This document shows positions 24,396 to 36,985 of a stretch of 64,000 nt of DNA, in pieces. Origin of the DNA: Congeria kusceri (Eukaryota; Mollusca; Bivalvia; Myida; Dreissenidae). The DNA lies in assembly GCA_027627225.1 (NCBI GenBank), contig CM051034.1, forward strand, positions 50,538,081-50,602,080, written 5' to 3'. A program made the translations under genes and the position numbers. The notes beneath the pieces are model-generated. The model saw only the letters and a program-made list of their open reading frames with translations, was not told the origin of the DNA and did not search any database. The first letter of the stretch is position 1; the number at the start of each line of letters is the position of its first letter.

Positions 24396-26127
24396 GAATG
24401 TCTTTTGTATGTAACGTTCAACATGTCAGTATTTTATATTCAGTATTATTCGCATGTATTATATACATGCATACACGTTTTTGCAGGTGTATTTTGTGTT
24501 CGTTATCGCGTGGATTTTTCTCCTTTTAACTTTTGTAAATGCTAAGTTTTCCCAGGAATAATTATGTAGTTCATACACCATTGTTTTGGCGAGTTTCCGA
24601 GTTCACGAAATGCCATGATCATACTTTTACTACCTAAATGATGCGACTAGCTGTGACATAACTACGAGCATCGAGTTTTCTTTAAAAACCGTTGACTTAT
24701 TATTTTGGCATTATTATGTTTATGATTTATTGTTAAAAATAAATTCAAGTTAATCGATTATCTGTATTGGTGACATTATGTTTCCAAAATTAGTAGTCAC
24801 CAGATAAATGTCGTTACCTTGGCATTGCTACGTCACAGATATGATGACGTAGCTCTGCGTTCTTGGCTGTTCAATTTGTTTGTTGATATTGAGAAAATAT
24901 GTGTGGTATATGGTTGTATACAGCATTGTTGGTGAACACAATGAACATGGCATAATTATGTTTATGATTTATTGTTAAATAAATTCAAGCTAATCGATTA
25001 TTTGTCTTGGTGACGTATATTTCCTCGAATCGTATAGATAGGCAATAGAGGCGGAAATAGTGAATGTACTAAGAAGCATATCATATAATGTTTCTGAATA
25101 CACACACTATTTTGAATGTATCTACACCGTGCATAGTCTTCAAAGTAGTTAAATTATACCATGTAATTTTGTGCCTTTCTTCTTGTAAATGTTCAAAAAT
25201 GACAGAAATTAAGACACTTGAGATCAACGGATATCTTTACGAAAATGTTTATCAACAACGGGTTTTCATCACTTTCCAAATACAAACATTACAACATCAG
25301 TTTACCAGTACAATTGTTACATTTGAAAATATTTTTACTTTATCAACAACGCCGAATTTCGGATACAAACACATTCTAGTTATATTCTTCGTTAAAATAG
25401 AATAAAATGGAATATATGTCACGTCACATTTTTGTTTGAGTGGACGGAAGTATGTGTCTGCTTGAAAATTATGTCATGTTTATATACTTTTAGATTTTTT
25501 TATTTGTGTATTTTTTTAGCAGGACAAACATTTACATTTGTTTATATTCTTTCATTTAAATTGTGTGCCTGTATTGGGAACACATATGGCGATTCCGTAA
25601 AAATGGCGACACAGAAATAGAATGCTCACATTTAAAATGACGACCCCATCGTAATTTTTAGCGGGCAGTGTGCGATACGATAGAGAAAACCATCTCGTAA
25701 AACTGGAGTGCCGTTGTTTATCCTAACCGGTGTGTGTATTTAATGTTGAACAGACTCACAATCCTTGCCGATGAGGACATAGCCACTGGCACAAGACGTT
25801 AAATCAACGAATAAGATTATTCAGATAACTTAACGAACTTAATTTTAAGCGTTTTTAATTAGAATTATTTATTAATACGTAAAGCAATATTGGTACTCGG
25901 CATTTTTGCGAACGCACACGTATTTTTTCTTGGGTCTAGGTCTATTATTTATTCTTAAATCTTAGAATGGATTGACGAATACGGGCCCCGCACTTACCTC
26001 AAAATGACTTCTAACTGGGCTCTATGACCATAGACTCGTTACGGACTAAAATAGAATATTCATGAGGTGGAATATGTTTAATTAACTTGAGCCGTACCGT
26101 ACATACAGTGTCTCGAAGGAATTTGTC
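24396..26127. other. Intergenic stretch with a local duplication
   Basis: A segment of about 75 bp at 24712-24786 is repeated at about 24955-25022 (shared TTATGTTTATGATTTATTG and TAATCGATTAT). Frames such as 25088-25405 have no recognisable domain. No gene is called. Confidence 0.45.
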
Positions 26128-27494
26128 TTAAGGTAGTACAACTCTAACGGGCAATATTTCAAACCTAATTTTAATATTATTTCCATTATCTTTATTACAT
26201 CACTGATCTTAGTACACATTTTGAGTGTGGCTTTCCATGCAAATTTTTTTTGTTGAAAATGTTTAGGACAACCTCTTTTTCAATTTTTTTTGTTATTATT
26301 TCAGTTAAACAAACTTTTGTTTCAAAATTCAGTTTCCAGGGGGTACACAAACTGACATCCACACCCTGCAACGTTTTCAGCTCTGGGACAACACACCGTA
26401 CATCAACAATATATGTCTAATTTATTATCTTCTTTTCCATTCATCTTCATGTCAACAATGTATGTACTGTGCTGCAAAATCAGCTGCAAAATTAATTTTA
26501 AAACAATCCAATAACTGATTGTGTCCACTACATATTTTACAATATACATAAAAACTTTTCCAGTATATGTGAAACCCTAACTAGTAAGCCATATTTTTCA
26601 GCGTTAGCAAAATTTATGTAAAAACTGTGTAAAAACTGAATGGATCCGTATTAGTATGCTGATCATGAAGAAACCCTGATGCACACATTCATAAGCAAAT
26701 GGCACACATATTAAGTATAAGTACTCAACTATTTAAGTGTCTTAACACTTCAAACCGAAGGGACTGACACCTCATACATGTACTTCATGACTTGTATGTT
26801 CATTTACTTACATATACATGTATATAAATATGGACAAACACAAATACATGTAAATAATATTACTTATACTAATATATTAATTGAACATTTAAGCAATACA
26901 ATTTCGGAGTTCAAGCATTAAAATGAAAAGCATCACATTATCCTCTTATGAATAACGTTCTGATTTTATGAGCAATTATTTATCTATTCAGAAATTTCAA
27001 AATAAAAGTACAATTCTTTCAATTTCTTGTCTTATTTACACGTGTTTGATATCCTTATTGTCAAGATTCAAGCTGGTTCATCATATGTACGATCTGGTGA
27101 CGGTTATTTATTTTATTTGGCTCCATTTTCTTTTAGTAAGCATTGCCTTTTCGTTCGTATTTATAATTTTCCTCTGGCAGTTTTTGTTTTTTTACCACGA
27201 ACAAAATGTGACTTTCGGTTTCGATTTCTATACATTTTTCATTATGTTATTTCATTTATCTGTTTGCATTTCGTCAGAAGTATATATGTAATACTAACAT
27301 GTATAAAATAATGTGATTATATAAAAGCATGTTCTTTTATTAAAAATACCATGTGTCAATAATAAAAATATCATGACAATAATCGGAACCAAACGGGCAT
27401 ATTTCGAACTTGTTAACGAAATTTTCCGACAGTCACCGATATCGGCCGATCCAAGAAAATAACGAGGGAAATTATTAGAGTTATACTACCTTAA
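26128..27494. mobile_element. TTAA-flanked element with 20-bp inverted ends
   Basis: The left end TTAAGGTAGTACAACTCTAA (26128) is repeated inverted at 27475-27494 with one mismatch. TTAA on both sides would be the target duplication, as in piggyBac-type elements, but the terminal bases do not clearly match that family and the assignment is open. The 1.37-kb interior holds only short AT-rich frames (longest 26968-27291) with hydrophobic composition, so no transposase is recognised. It is likely non-autonomous. Confidence 0.6.
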
Positions 27495-27559
27495 ATAATT
27501 AATGATGCATGTCTGAAGTTATGAGTTTCTTAACTGTTAAACAATCTTAAGTTGTATGT

Positions 27560-27745
27560 TGATTTGTACAACCGGGTGTACAGTATGTAAAAATGCAAGT
27601 GAGAACAGTTATAAACATGGACACGTCGATCCAGGTAAATCACAAGATTTATAAATGCAGACGATTGCAGCATGTTTATGAACAGAAACCATGATTCCCC
27701 CTGTTTATAATAAATGGTTGATCCCCTCATTATCAACAAAATTTA
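27560..27745 (-). repeat. Dispersed repeat, inverted relative to 33365-33520
   Basis: The reverse complement of this segment matches 33365-33520 closely, with shared GGGGATCAACCATTTATT, GGAATCATGGTT and TCTCACTTGCATTTTTAC. The copy near 33365 is an insertion relative to the gene A locus. Confidence 0.65.
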
Positions 27746-27895
27746 AACCGACTGTATTGTGCGATTTTATTGACCTGGCACTCATGAATATTCCGTGCTT
27801 TTTCGTAAATCTATTTTAAGCTACTAACCCAGATAGGAGACTCAGACATGAATACTAGTATGTATTTATTAAATCCTTATTACGTAACAGTTGAT

Positions 27896-27966
27896 ACTGT
27901 GGTGCAGTGGTAAGTAGGCAAAATTTGTAAGCATGATGTTTTGGGTTCGATTCCCATAACAGACAC
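27896..27966 (+). tRNA. Degenerate tRNA-like sequence
   Basis: It has an A-box-like TGGTGCAGTGGTAAG and a perfect B box GGTTCGATTCC about 50 bases later. The anticodon stem does not pair and the acceptor ends do not match, so this is a tRNA-derived relic or SINE head and not a working tRNA. Confidence 0.3.
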
Positions 27967-28242
27967 TTTTAATTTGTTTACTTTATTTATTTATTTTAAT
28001 ATGTTTAATTGATCATTTTGCTGTCGTCATCAGAATCTCATCATCAACCTCGATTTTGACACAGAAGTGAGCTGCATCGATACTGCGAGCGAAACAGAGT
28101 CTTTGTGTATGCATGTTTATGTAGATAAAGTAATTAAACTAAGAAAAATAAAAAAAGGAAAGAAAATAAAATAAAATAAAAAAATGTCACGAGAATAAGT
28201 GATGTTGAAGTAAAAGAAAATAAGAAAAAAGAAAGATTTTAG

Positions 28243-28312
28243 CTGGACTCGAACCACAGTCATTGTGATTAAAAATCTAAAACACTATCGACGGCGCTAT
28301 TCTTCCCGACAC
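28243..28312 (-). tRNA. Degenerate tRNA-like sequence, minus strand
   Basis: On the minus strand a B box GGTTCGAGTCC follows an A-box-like TAGCGCCGTCGATAG by about 50 bases. Stem pairing is poor and no anticodon can be assigned with confidence. It is likely a tRNA-derived repeat. Confidence 0.25.
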
Positions 28313-29735
28313 TTGCTGATGGGGGGTTTTGTTATATGACTATGAAATCCTTGCTTTACACGCTAGATAAACGTTAAACCAATATAAATAAAACAGCCGA
28401 GGGCTACCGGAGATTAATGAGTGGCAGATCAATAAAATCGTACAATACTGGATATGCTACAGCCTCTGTGTATTTATAGATAACAAAAGCGTTATCGGTT
28501 AATAACATATCAAGTTTATCAGTTCGCCCAGTTAGTTGAAAGAGATAAACTCTGCATACTCTAAAAACAAATCGAATAGTGCTGTGTAAAACGTGCATGT
28601 ATACATGTACGGGATTGTTTAGCTTCGCTTGAAGTAGAAAAGGTATATTTTAATAATATTCATTTGATGACAAAAACTGGAATTTACTCGGGTGATTGAT
28701 TCATTTACAAATCGAAAGTAGACATAAAAAGTGCTGAAGCTGTTGTTAAATAATACATCTACATACTCAAGTGTCTGGCTACGTAGCCTATTTCAGAGAC
28801 ATCTTCTTTTAATTCTGAGGTTATACTATTTTTTATTACTGCTATGACCGTTTTTCATTCGTTTCGCAGATTATTTTAAACACATTCTGGTCATGTCTGG
28901 GCGAAATTGTAATTTGTTACGGTAATCTCCCCTGATAAGCTTAGTTACAAATGCCTTCAAGTTGTTTGTCGATGTATACATGGATATCAGTGTTATATTA
29001 TATGTATGCCTAATAAAGTACGTGTAAATAATATATATACTATAACGATATGTACTGTAACATCAGTCTAAAAGAGAATTTTAATCGTAAATATATGCAT
29101 AAAGGAATTTAAAATAAATAAGTTACTAAGTAATATTTATGACATACTGTGTTTTTTTACATTTCGTTGCTTGTAGAAATACTCTCATTATATATTGCAT
29201 AACATATTATGCACCAGGGTTTGCAAAACACAATGTATTTCACTGATGGTATTTAACTTAAATGTTTTAACGATTGTGTTTTTTGCATATTTATTTTCAA
29301 AGGAAATATTTAGTTGATGTCAGTAAACGCAAGGTGCTTAGCCATATACCAATGCATGCATCAAGTTTTGAGTATCGACAAAAACAAAAACTGTTAAATC
29401 ATCCGTTTATTTTAATATTAATTAACTATTTAAGTTACTGATTAAAACAAATCATATTTAAAAACATGGAATAACCCAAGCGATGATAGATATATCGAGT
29501 AAACAATTGTAGTAATATCTGTTGATGGATTAACATCACAGTTAACATTTTAATATTTCAACTCGGTAAATACGTAACGTACAATAACACGTGAAAGTAA
29601 AAACCTTTGTTTGTTATAGATATTCGTTCTGTTACTTTCGTATCGAAATATTGAAATCGCACATCATACTATTTTTGTGACATTGCACAGGGGTATAATT
29701 TGCCTGTTTCTGTATACCGCTTATTTATTTCAGTG
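28313..29735. other. Upstream region of gene D
   Basis: From about 28840 to the coding exon this region is homologous to 42730-43400 upstream of gene F, so the promoter and 5'UTR exon were probably duplicated with the gene. No promoter motif can be pinned down from one sequence. An acceptor, TTATTTCAG, precedes the coding exon at 29733. Confidence 0.5.
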
Positions 29736-29749
29736 AAATCCATTTATTC

Positions 29750-31523
29750 ATGATGGCTACATCCTCAGACGTGTGTGGGCTTTGCTTGAACGAACCTGTG
29801 TTTGGCTTCTGTGAAAACTGTAGTATTCGACTTGGCGAGAAATGCTTTTCTGTTCATAAGAAAGTATCTATATTCACTGGCCATGTCACATTCCCGTTGA
29901 ACGAATCAAACCAAACTGCAAATATCCAAGTACAGAGAGAAAACGACATCCACGAACAAAAATGTTCCGTTCATGAAACCGACACTAAATCTTTGTATTG
30001 TTTGAAGCACGATGCCACAATTTGTGGACGTTGCATTCGTTCCGACCACAGGTCATGTCTGGATGACATTATTGACCTTCACGATGTCCGGTTTGATAAA
30101 CACCGAACAGATGAACTTATGACAACGCTGACACAATTAGAAGAAGAAATAAACACAATAGAAACCCGTATTGCTGACAACTTCAAATCGAATGATGAAT
30201 GTAAGGCAACATGCATGAAAGCAATTACAGAATACAGCAAAAAACTGCAAGATAGATTTAATCATTTGCGAGAAATAGCAGTAAAAGCCGTGACAGTTAA
30301 GCACAAACAAAATGAAAATAATATTTGTCAAGTTGAAAATAAATGCATGGATGTTAAACAACGTATTATAAAAGATTGTGATTTTATAAAAGACTTGTCA
30401 CAAAAGAAACACGAGCGACATTTGTTTGTCGTGTCCAAACGATTGGGCAAAGATATAGATGAAATCAAAACAGTAATTCGAAAATCGAACTTAGATAATA
30501 ACATTCTCAAGTTCAGGTTTCAGGAAAATTCAGCAGTTGAACATACAATGCAAACCGAATTCAGTGATATTGGGATGCTTCAGGAGGCATGTGATGGAAG
30601 TGAAGAGGTGATTGAGGAAAACGCTGGTAAAGAGGTAAACGATGGTTGGATATATATGGGCATGACGACATAACCCGCCAAATAGTGCTGAGTTGATTTC
30701 TTTCCCACTGTGGTGTTTCATACCAGAACTACTACCACAATTACCTCTATTACTGTTTTCTACTAAGGTTTACAATGTTAACTTTTAAACTTGCTCTTTT
30801 CAAATGGTACTTCGTAAGCGTTTAAGTAAAAGTTCACTGTTCAGTATTTTTTTAAATACTTATACGTAATTAAAACAAACAAACACAATATTGAAAACAG
30901 AATGTGTTGTGATATTAAAGTTATTTTCTAATACTACCTTTAATCGTATATTCAAATAACTACTTCATCTGCTTCTACATTGATTGTACTACAACTTATA
31001 TTTTGCCACTCTTAACGTGGACTTACTTCAGTAATATATGTGAACATGTAAGTCAGTACTTTAACATGTTTGTATTATGAAATTGTTGATAAATTTTAGA
31101 CTTATTAACATATGATTTAAGAAATAATAATAGTATGTAAAATTATTTTTATAATAATCTGTCAAATCAAATGGCGATTTCAAGTTCAACAGTAAATGTT
31201 TCTTGTTACAGCAACTCGTGTGCGGCAGTGCAAAGGAAGAGGAACATACAGTTAATAACAAGTCTATATACAATGAACGTTCAAGCAATGGTGTGTATCG
31301 TATAGAAAAATATGGCAAAACATGGTGTCTGAGGGATATGAAAATAAATAAATTGTACCCACAACAAACGTTACAGGCTATCTCCATAGTATTTGCAGAC
31401 AGGGAACTTCTTCTTGTTGACGAGGTCTACTATCAAATAAGAATATCATCAAAAGGCAAACCAAAGATTGAGAAATGTGAAGACAGTGACAGTGACAGTG
31501 GTTTGTATCAATGTGTGAAGTAA
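29750..31523 (+). CDS. Gene D: B-box/coiled-coil protein with an unrecognised C-terminal exon
   Basis: There are two coding exons: 29750-30634 (ATGATGGCT start after a TTTCAG acceptor; the second ATG aligns with the paralogues) and 31212-31523 (acceptor TTACAG), joined in phase 0 across a GTAAAC donor, 398 residues in all. Residues about 9-46 and 71-103 are two B-box-type fingers with all Cys/His positions kept; about 115-270 is coiled coil. The last 103 residues are unrecognised, basic to acidic, ending in a Ser/Asp run (DSDSDSG) before QCVK. There is no RING and no DTC domain. An AATAAA lies 67 bases after the stop. I infer a scaffold or competitor that could pair with full-length family members through the coiled coil; catalysis is not predicted. 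Confidence 0.75.
31212..31523 (+). CDS. C-terminal exon of gene D, no known domain
   Basis: The exon is open for 103 codons from a good acceptor to TAA. It has few cysteines and alternating hydrophobic and charged segments (SIVFADRELLLVDEVYYQIRIS), suggesting a small beta-rich fold. No second copy is seen in the window. Confidence 0.7.
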   Translation, partial: QLVCGSAKEEEHTVNNKSIYNERSSNGVYRIEKYGKTWCLRDMKINKLYPQQTLQAISIVFADRELLLVDEVYYQIRISSKGKPKIEKCEDSDSDSGLYQCVK

Positions 31524-31589
31524 TATATGGATCACATTTATCATATTGCAAAATCTGATATCAACAATACTACAAACTATTTATTCACA

Positions 31590-31595
31590 AATAAA
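31590..31595 (+). other. Polyadenylation signal of gene D
   Basis: A canonical AATAAA lies 67 bases downstream of the gene D stop codon at 31523. Confidence 0.55.
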
Positions 31596-32054
31596 TAGAA
31601 TAGAAGGAAAGCGTTATTAAAGAAAAAAAGTTCAGGTGAATAAGCCTCGCATAATGAAATTATCTATCTTAATTCAACACTAACCTAATATTCTCGATAT
31701 GCAGACGCGCTGACTCGGTAATAGTTTTTGGTTAAATAAAAATATTTCACGATGAAAAGTAGTCACAAATGTTTGTTTATTTACTCGAAATATAGTGTTT
31801 CCTTTGTCATTTGTATATGTTTATATCTGTTAATTCAAAATAGTTTCAGTGTATGTAATAATGACATTAAATAATTATAATTTTGAACCAATCTGTATAT
31901 CTGCATTGTTTCCCTTGTCTTAAAACGCATAACTGAACTCTCCTTGCAGTTATCTCCCAGGTTACGTTGTATATATTACAGCATCACATGTTACCATTAA
32001 AATTATTGATGATGTTACATGAGTGTTATACACGGTTGTTGCATAATACACTAT

Positions 32055-33150
32055 TATGCAAATATCACAGCCCATAGAGGGTGATACAACGTATTGTCAA
32101 CCCGAGTATAGTAATGTCAACCGAGGGTTGACAATACGTTGTATCACCCTCTATGGGGTGTGATATTTATTTTATTATACCGAACAATAAAACAAGGAAA
32201 CTTAGGCATTACCACTTAATTTATAGATCTACTTTTTTGAAATGCCCTTTAAAATCAACTAATAACTTAAAAGTGTTAAAGCTAATTTACCACGGATAAT
32301 TTCATTATTTAAGATGTGTATATGTATGAAACATGTATGGTTCGTAAACAATACATTAGTGAAATAATAATACTGCTGAAACAGCATTCCGTACTTTCAA
32401 ACAGTTTGCAAACACCGGTGAGTGTGTACAGTGTAGGTATATTTAGATGTGTCATGCTTAAAAGATTGCGTATTCGATAGGAAGTTTCTACAGCGCGTTC
32501 GTTTTAATCAGTAATATACATGGCGAAATACGTGCGAAAATGATTGTTGGATACAAAACAAAATTTTATACTTGATGGGAAGTGTTTAATGGATATTCAG
32601 AACAAATGAACGCGATAAATGTGTGCAGTAGAGTAGTGCAGTAACGAAACAAACAAGTTTTCTCTCGCCTGACATAGGATTGTGCTCTGTCGTATTTAAC
32701 TGTATTTAATTACTCGCGTAACACATAATGAAAGAAACCATGCATCGGCGCTATCTTAACGTATTTTGGACGGCAATGCGGATAATCGGATACAGGTTTG
32801 GAGACAAAATACGATTTAAACTATACGTTCTGACCAGTCGTGGCGATTTCAAAAACAAATCGCGTTTCTGGTTAGCACGGCTCGCATGAAATAAAATATG
32901 GCACAACTTTGTGGATTCTTGAAAATGAATGGCAAACGCGTGTTACTGGACATTAATTGTAAAAGCAGTGGACTGGCGTTAGCATTACTAAAGGTAAATG
33001 TTGTTATGTTTTGAGAAACGGTTGTTCTATTTTTAGCTCCAGGAGAGAGTGACAGTATACTGCCGCATGTGACATTACGAATTGATTCATGATAGGTATG
33101 TGTAAATTTAACATGGGCTAGTCACGTGAGGTATAAAAACCCTGTTATAT
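32055..33150. mobile_element. 1.1-kb insertion with 9-bp target duplication and a long hairpin
   Basis: ATACACTAT at 32046-32054 and 33151-33159 flanks the insert; the first locus has one ATACACTAT near 217-225. At its left end are 43-bp arms (32061-32103 and 32125-32167, CCATAGAGGGTGATACAACG and its complement) that would form a strong hairpin. No matching terminal repeats were found at the two outer ends. Near the right end a 33-codon frame from ATG at 32899 runs into GTAAAT, which looks like a splice donor. Confidence 0.65.
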
Positions 33151-33364
33151 ATACACTATATCCTGTTTTTTTGGTCTTGAAATAACGATTTAATATTCGA
33201 GCCAAATATATTTATAAAGACTAAGTTTTGACAATACAATCACCCCCTTTACAGAAATGTGTAAGCAAAAGTAAAATTTGTTAGCTTTCTAAGTTATGTA
33301 CTTGTTTTTAGATTTACGAATCAATAATCATTGTTTAATTGTGTATACTACATTCGGTTTAAAT

Positions 33365-33520
33365 TTTGTTGATAATAAGGGGATCAACCATTTATTGTAA
33401 ATAGGAGGAATCATGGTTGTCTGTTTACAAACACGCTGTAGTCGTCTGCAATTTAAATTGCTTTATTTACATGTATCGATTAGTCCATGTTTATAACGGT
33501 TCTCACTTGCATTTTTACCG
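33365..33520 (+). repeat. Dispersed repeat (inverted match to 27560-27745)
   Basis: It is an insertion relative to the first locus near 430-450. The shared sequence starts TGTTGATAATAAGGGGATC and ends before ATTTTTACCG. Its class is unknown. Confidence 0.6.
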
Positions 33521-33924
33521 ATTGTAATAAATAAAAAGCCAGTTGTATTGTTGATATACCACTCAATGCTCCCTATTCATGACAACGGTATTGTTTGATT
33601 TCGTAATTAGCCATTGGTTTATCAAAAATGACAAAAATGCTTTTCCAATAATACGAAAGTCGCCACACTTACACAAACAATGTACCAAGCTGTGGCTCAC
33701 AACTGTGTTATAAAATATATGATCGGTCTATAAAGTAACGTTTTGTGACGTATGATCACGGCGATTGGCATTCTGCTTGCCTACATGCGCGATGTAATTC
33801 TTACCAATCAATATATGAAATAACCGTCACTGTAGTTATATTTTTACATTTATATGATGATTTATAAATTGAAACTCTGCAGATTTAAAAAAATGTGTTA
33901 TGACATTATTTAAGGAATTCCAGG

Positions 33925-35530
33925 ATGGCTAAGTCTTCAGACGCGTGTGGACTTTGCTTTGCAGAGGCCGTGTTTGGCATCTGTAAAAACTGTAGTATTT
34001 GGCTTGCCAAGAAATGCTTTTCTAAGCATAACAAAGTCGTTACATTTACTGACCATATAATTTCCCTGTTTGATAAATCAAACCAAAAGTCAATTATACC
34101 AGTACCAATAGAAAAAGACATATACGAACGAAAACGTCCAGCGCACGAAATTGACACGCTGTCGCTATATTGCGGAAAGCATGACGTTACGAAATGCGGA
34201 CGCAGTTTTCTTGCTTATCACATGGCTTGTAAAGCTGACATCATTGATTTACCTAAAACAACGTTTGATGAGAATAAGACAAATGAACTTCTATGTACAC
34301 GGAAACAAGTCGCGGGTGAAATAAGTGAGCTTCAAGTTTGTTTAGACGAACATGTTAAACTGAATGATGAATTTAAAACGTCATACATGAACTAAATAAA
34401 AGAATACCGCAAGGAAATTTGTGCTAGACTTGACCAATTACAGTTACTTGCAGAAGGGGATGGAGAAAACAAGCACAAAGAAAATGTGAAAAGTCTTGCT
34501 GAAATTGCAAAGGCATGCACAGACGCAACTCTTCGAATGCAAGAAAAAGGAAAAAGAGTAAATTAAAGAACTGTCTCAGAATAAACAGGAACGAAATTTG
34601 TTTATATCTTCTAAAAGACTTGAAAACAAACTGAATGGGATCAGAATAACTATAAAGCAGTACAATGCCAAAATTCACATAACAAAAGTTACCTATAAAG
34701 AGCACCCACAACTTGTAAACACGCTTCAAAAAGAAATTAGTGAAATTGGAACGCTCCAAGAGGCATGTGATGGGAGCGAAGAAGTAGTTGGTTTAAAACC
34801 AAAACTATCTAAACTATTTTATGCACAGATACATATTAAAATGTGCCGTCATTATTGGACGTGTTATAACATTCAAACAACGTCAAAATAATCTAGAATA
34901 AACTTTAAAAAAGCAATTTAGCAGCAGTATTTTGGCCGAGGACTTTGTTTCGAGTGCAAACTCAACAATTCAGCTCAAGCAAAGTAAACTCTGTTACAAT
35001 TAAATTTAATCGTAAAATGGTCGTCCAATTTTCACCTTTTTTGAATTTTCACTTTATTATTTAAAATAACAAAACCGCTTCACTCCAATTTAGAAACATC
35101 CACATATTGTTTGTAGGATTGTTTGGGTCAGTTTCAGAAACACGTATTGATCATCATGCTTACATTTTGATGAATGTATTTATATGGAAAAAATTTACTT
35201 TATTGAACAAATTAAGCAATATAAATTATCTGGTAAGAGCACTATCGTTGAGACTGACTTGCGGTTAATTTTGATATATAAATAAAATGTTGGTAAAGCT
35301 CGCCCCAAAATAATTACACAAACACTTACTTATTAGGATTGTACTGTGTTGGTCGAGTTCTGTTTTCATCTTCAAAGACTGTACACGAACTTGACATGTT
35401 GATTAATATATATGTACAGTTAGAATACTATTTCAATATACATTTAATACTGTTTTAATATTTCAGAATATATTTTGTAGATTTTGCAACGAATGGCTTC
35501 TAAAAGAGCAGCGTTTTTGTAATAATTGTG
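33925..35530 (+). pseudogene. Pseudogene E: duplicate of gene A
   Basis: The ATG at 33925 is kept after a TTCCAG acceptor, but a TAA at 34393 replaces a Ser codon. Extra bases near 34545-34560 shift the frame, several zinc ligands are lost (for example CGRS for CGRC), and a deletion of about 115 bp near 34806 removes the splice donor that gene A has at 1685. The following zinc-ribbon exon (35467-35530) is still open with intact splice sites. An alternative is that the zinc-ribbon exon is used by another transcript. Confidence 0.75.
35467..35530 (+). CDS. Zinc-ribbon exon in the E locus (orphan)
   Basis: It is 64 nt, with a TTTCAG acceptor and GTATGT donor, phase 0 to 1, and four cysteines in the same C-x2-C-x10-C-x2-C spacing as the gene A exon. 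Only about 59 percent of bases match that exon by hand count, although the flanking introns match far better. Its own upstream coding exon is broken. Confidence 0.45.
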
Positions 35531-36928
35531 GTATGTTATAGTTACCTATTTTAGTATACTATTTCCCGATACATTTCGGGAGTTTTCAAATAGTATTTTG
35601 CTGTCTACTTTAACTTCTACACAACACCTACAACCACAGCCGTCACCAACAGCGTAGAACATATTGTAGAACAATATATTTGATTTCAATGAACATAATT
35701 TACCGTTATACACGCTATGAAGAACATTGTTCTTGAAGATTCCATTAATATATAATAGTGTCTGGAACAGGCCAACTGTTCAATTGAAAATAATAAGAAA
35801 GACCTTTTTTGAAGTTGTTTCTATTCTACGAAATACTGTGGGGATGTCATCTTAAAACTGTAGTGTTTTTCTCACCCGTGAACGCCTCTTTTTTTCATTA
35901 TATATACCGTTTTTTTTAACCATTATTATATGTCAGTATTAATATCTTAATTACATATTTATTTAAGAAATTGCCCCTTTGAGGCCCTGTTCAATGACAT
36001 AGTCCCTTTTAAGAGGAGTCGAGTCCAAAAAAATGTCGGGACGTACGTCATTATTATATATATGCCAACCAGTGTTCGTTAATTTATTAATTAAACCAAG
36101 CTGTATTTTTAAGAATTTATACATTGTATCTGCCTATTGTGTCCGCGTTACATGAAACCTATCCAGATTGTGGGACCCAGACAATTGTAAAAACGTTCTG
36201 AACAAACAAACAAACAAAATAATTGTTGAATCACATTTCGTTTTTGATCTTGTTAATTATAAAAAGATAAAACTGTGCCTATTCCGTTTAAAGTCGGTGT
36301 TTGGTGAACAACTGGTCACGAAATTCCTGTTCGACAGCGACTTCACGGACGACCCCCTCCTGCCCTGAGTGCCACGAGTGACCTATGGTGGCCACCGGCC
36401 GTCGTCAGTCGTCAACAATTTACTTCAAGCATCTTCTCTGAACCGCCTTGGTGGATCTTAACTAATAACACTCATAACCTCCATTTAGACACTGAGATAT
36501 TTGAATATTTGTTACGTTGTCGACTTTTCATGATCCTGTAGAATTCAGATTTGGTATACAATATGATGAGAAGAGTATGTAGGACATGAACATAACTCTG
36601 TCAAGGATTTGATTCGTTTATGGCCCATTTTGACTAAACAACTTCATTTGTTTTCTAAGTTGCGTTTGTTTTTTAGGTCCACTGATCTTGAAAACAATTT
36701 AACATATAGTATCCCGACATAGGTGTGCTACCTAAACCTCTTATGCCCTCTTGTACATTGTTATTTTTCCAATAATCATTTTATTGTTAATATTAAATAA
36801 CATTTGTATTGCATATTGATACCGCATTTATAATGAGAAAAAATAGCACTAACTGATATTTTTACATAAGACACCATAACATGTTATCCAGAAAATAACT
36901 GTAGGCTACTATTATAAAAAATAACAAC

Positions 36929-36985
36929 GACATAAATAACAGTTCGGACTTAGAAATGATAAATACTATCAGTCCGTCAAAAACC
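36929..36985. repeat. Single related unit of the 60-bp minisatellite
   Basis: One diverged unit (GACATAAATAACAGTTCGG ... ACTATCAGTCCGTCAAAAA) lies exactly where the first locus has about 67 units; both are followed by ACTAGTGTTATCGCATTG. It lacks the perfect inverted repeat. Confidence 0.8.

Noticed and set aside
25088..25405. 105-codon frame as a gene
   Set aside because: It has no recognised domain and low-complexity AT composition, with no promoter or splice support.
26968..27311. Two overlapping hydrophobic frames as a membrane protein
   Set aside because: They are overlapping frames in an AT-rich transposon interior, with no paralogue or splice context.
36168..36368. 66-codon frame in the insert private to locus E
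   Set aside because: It lies in an insertion absent from the first locus and shows no domain. It is more likely a repeat fragment than a gene.
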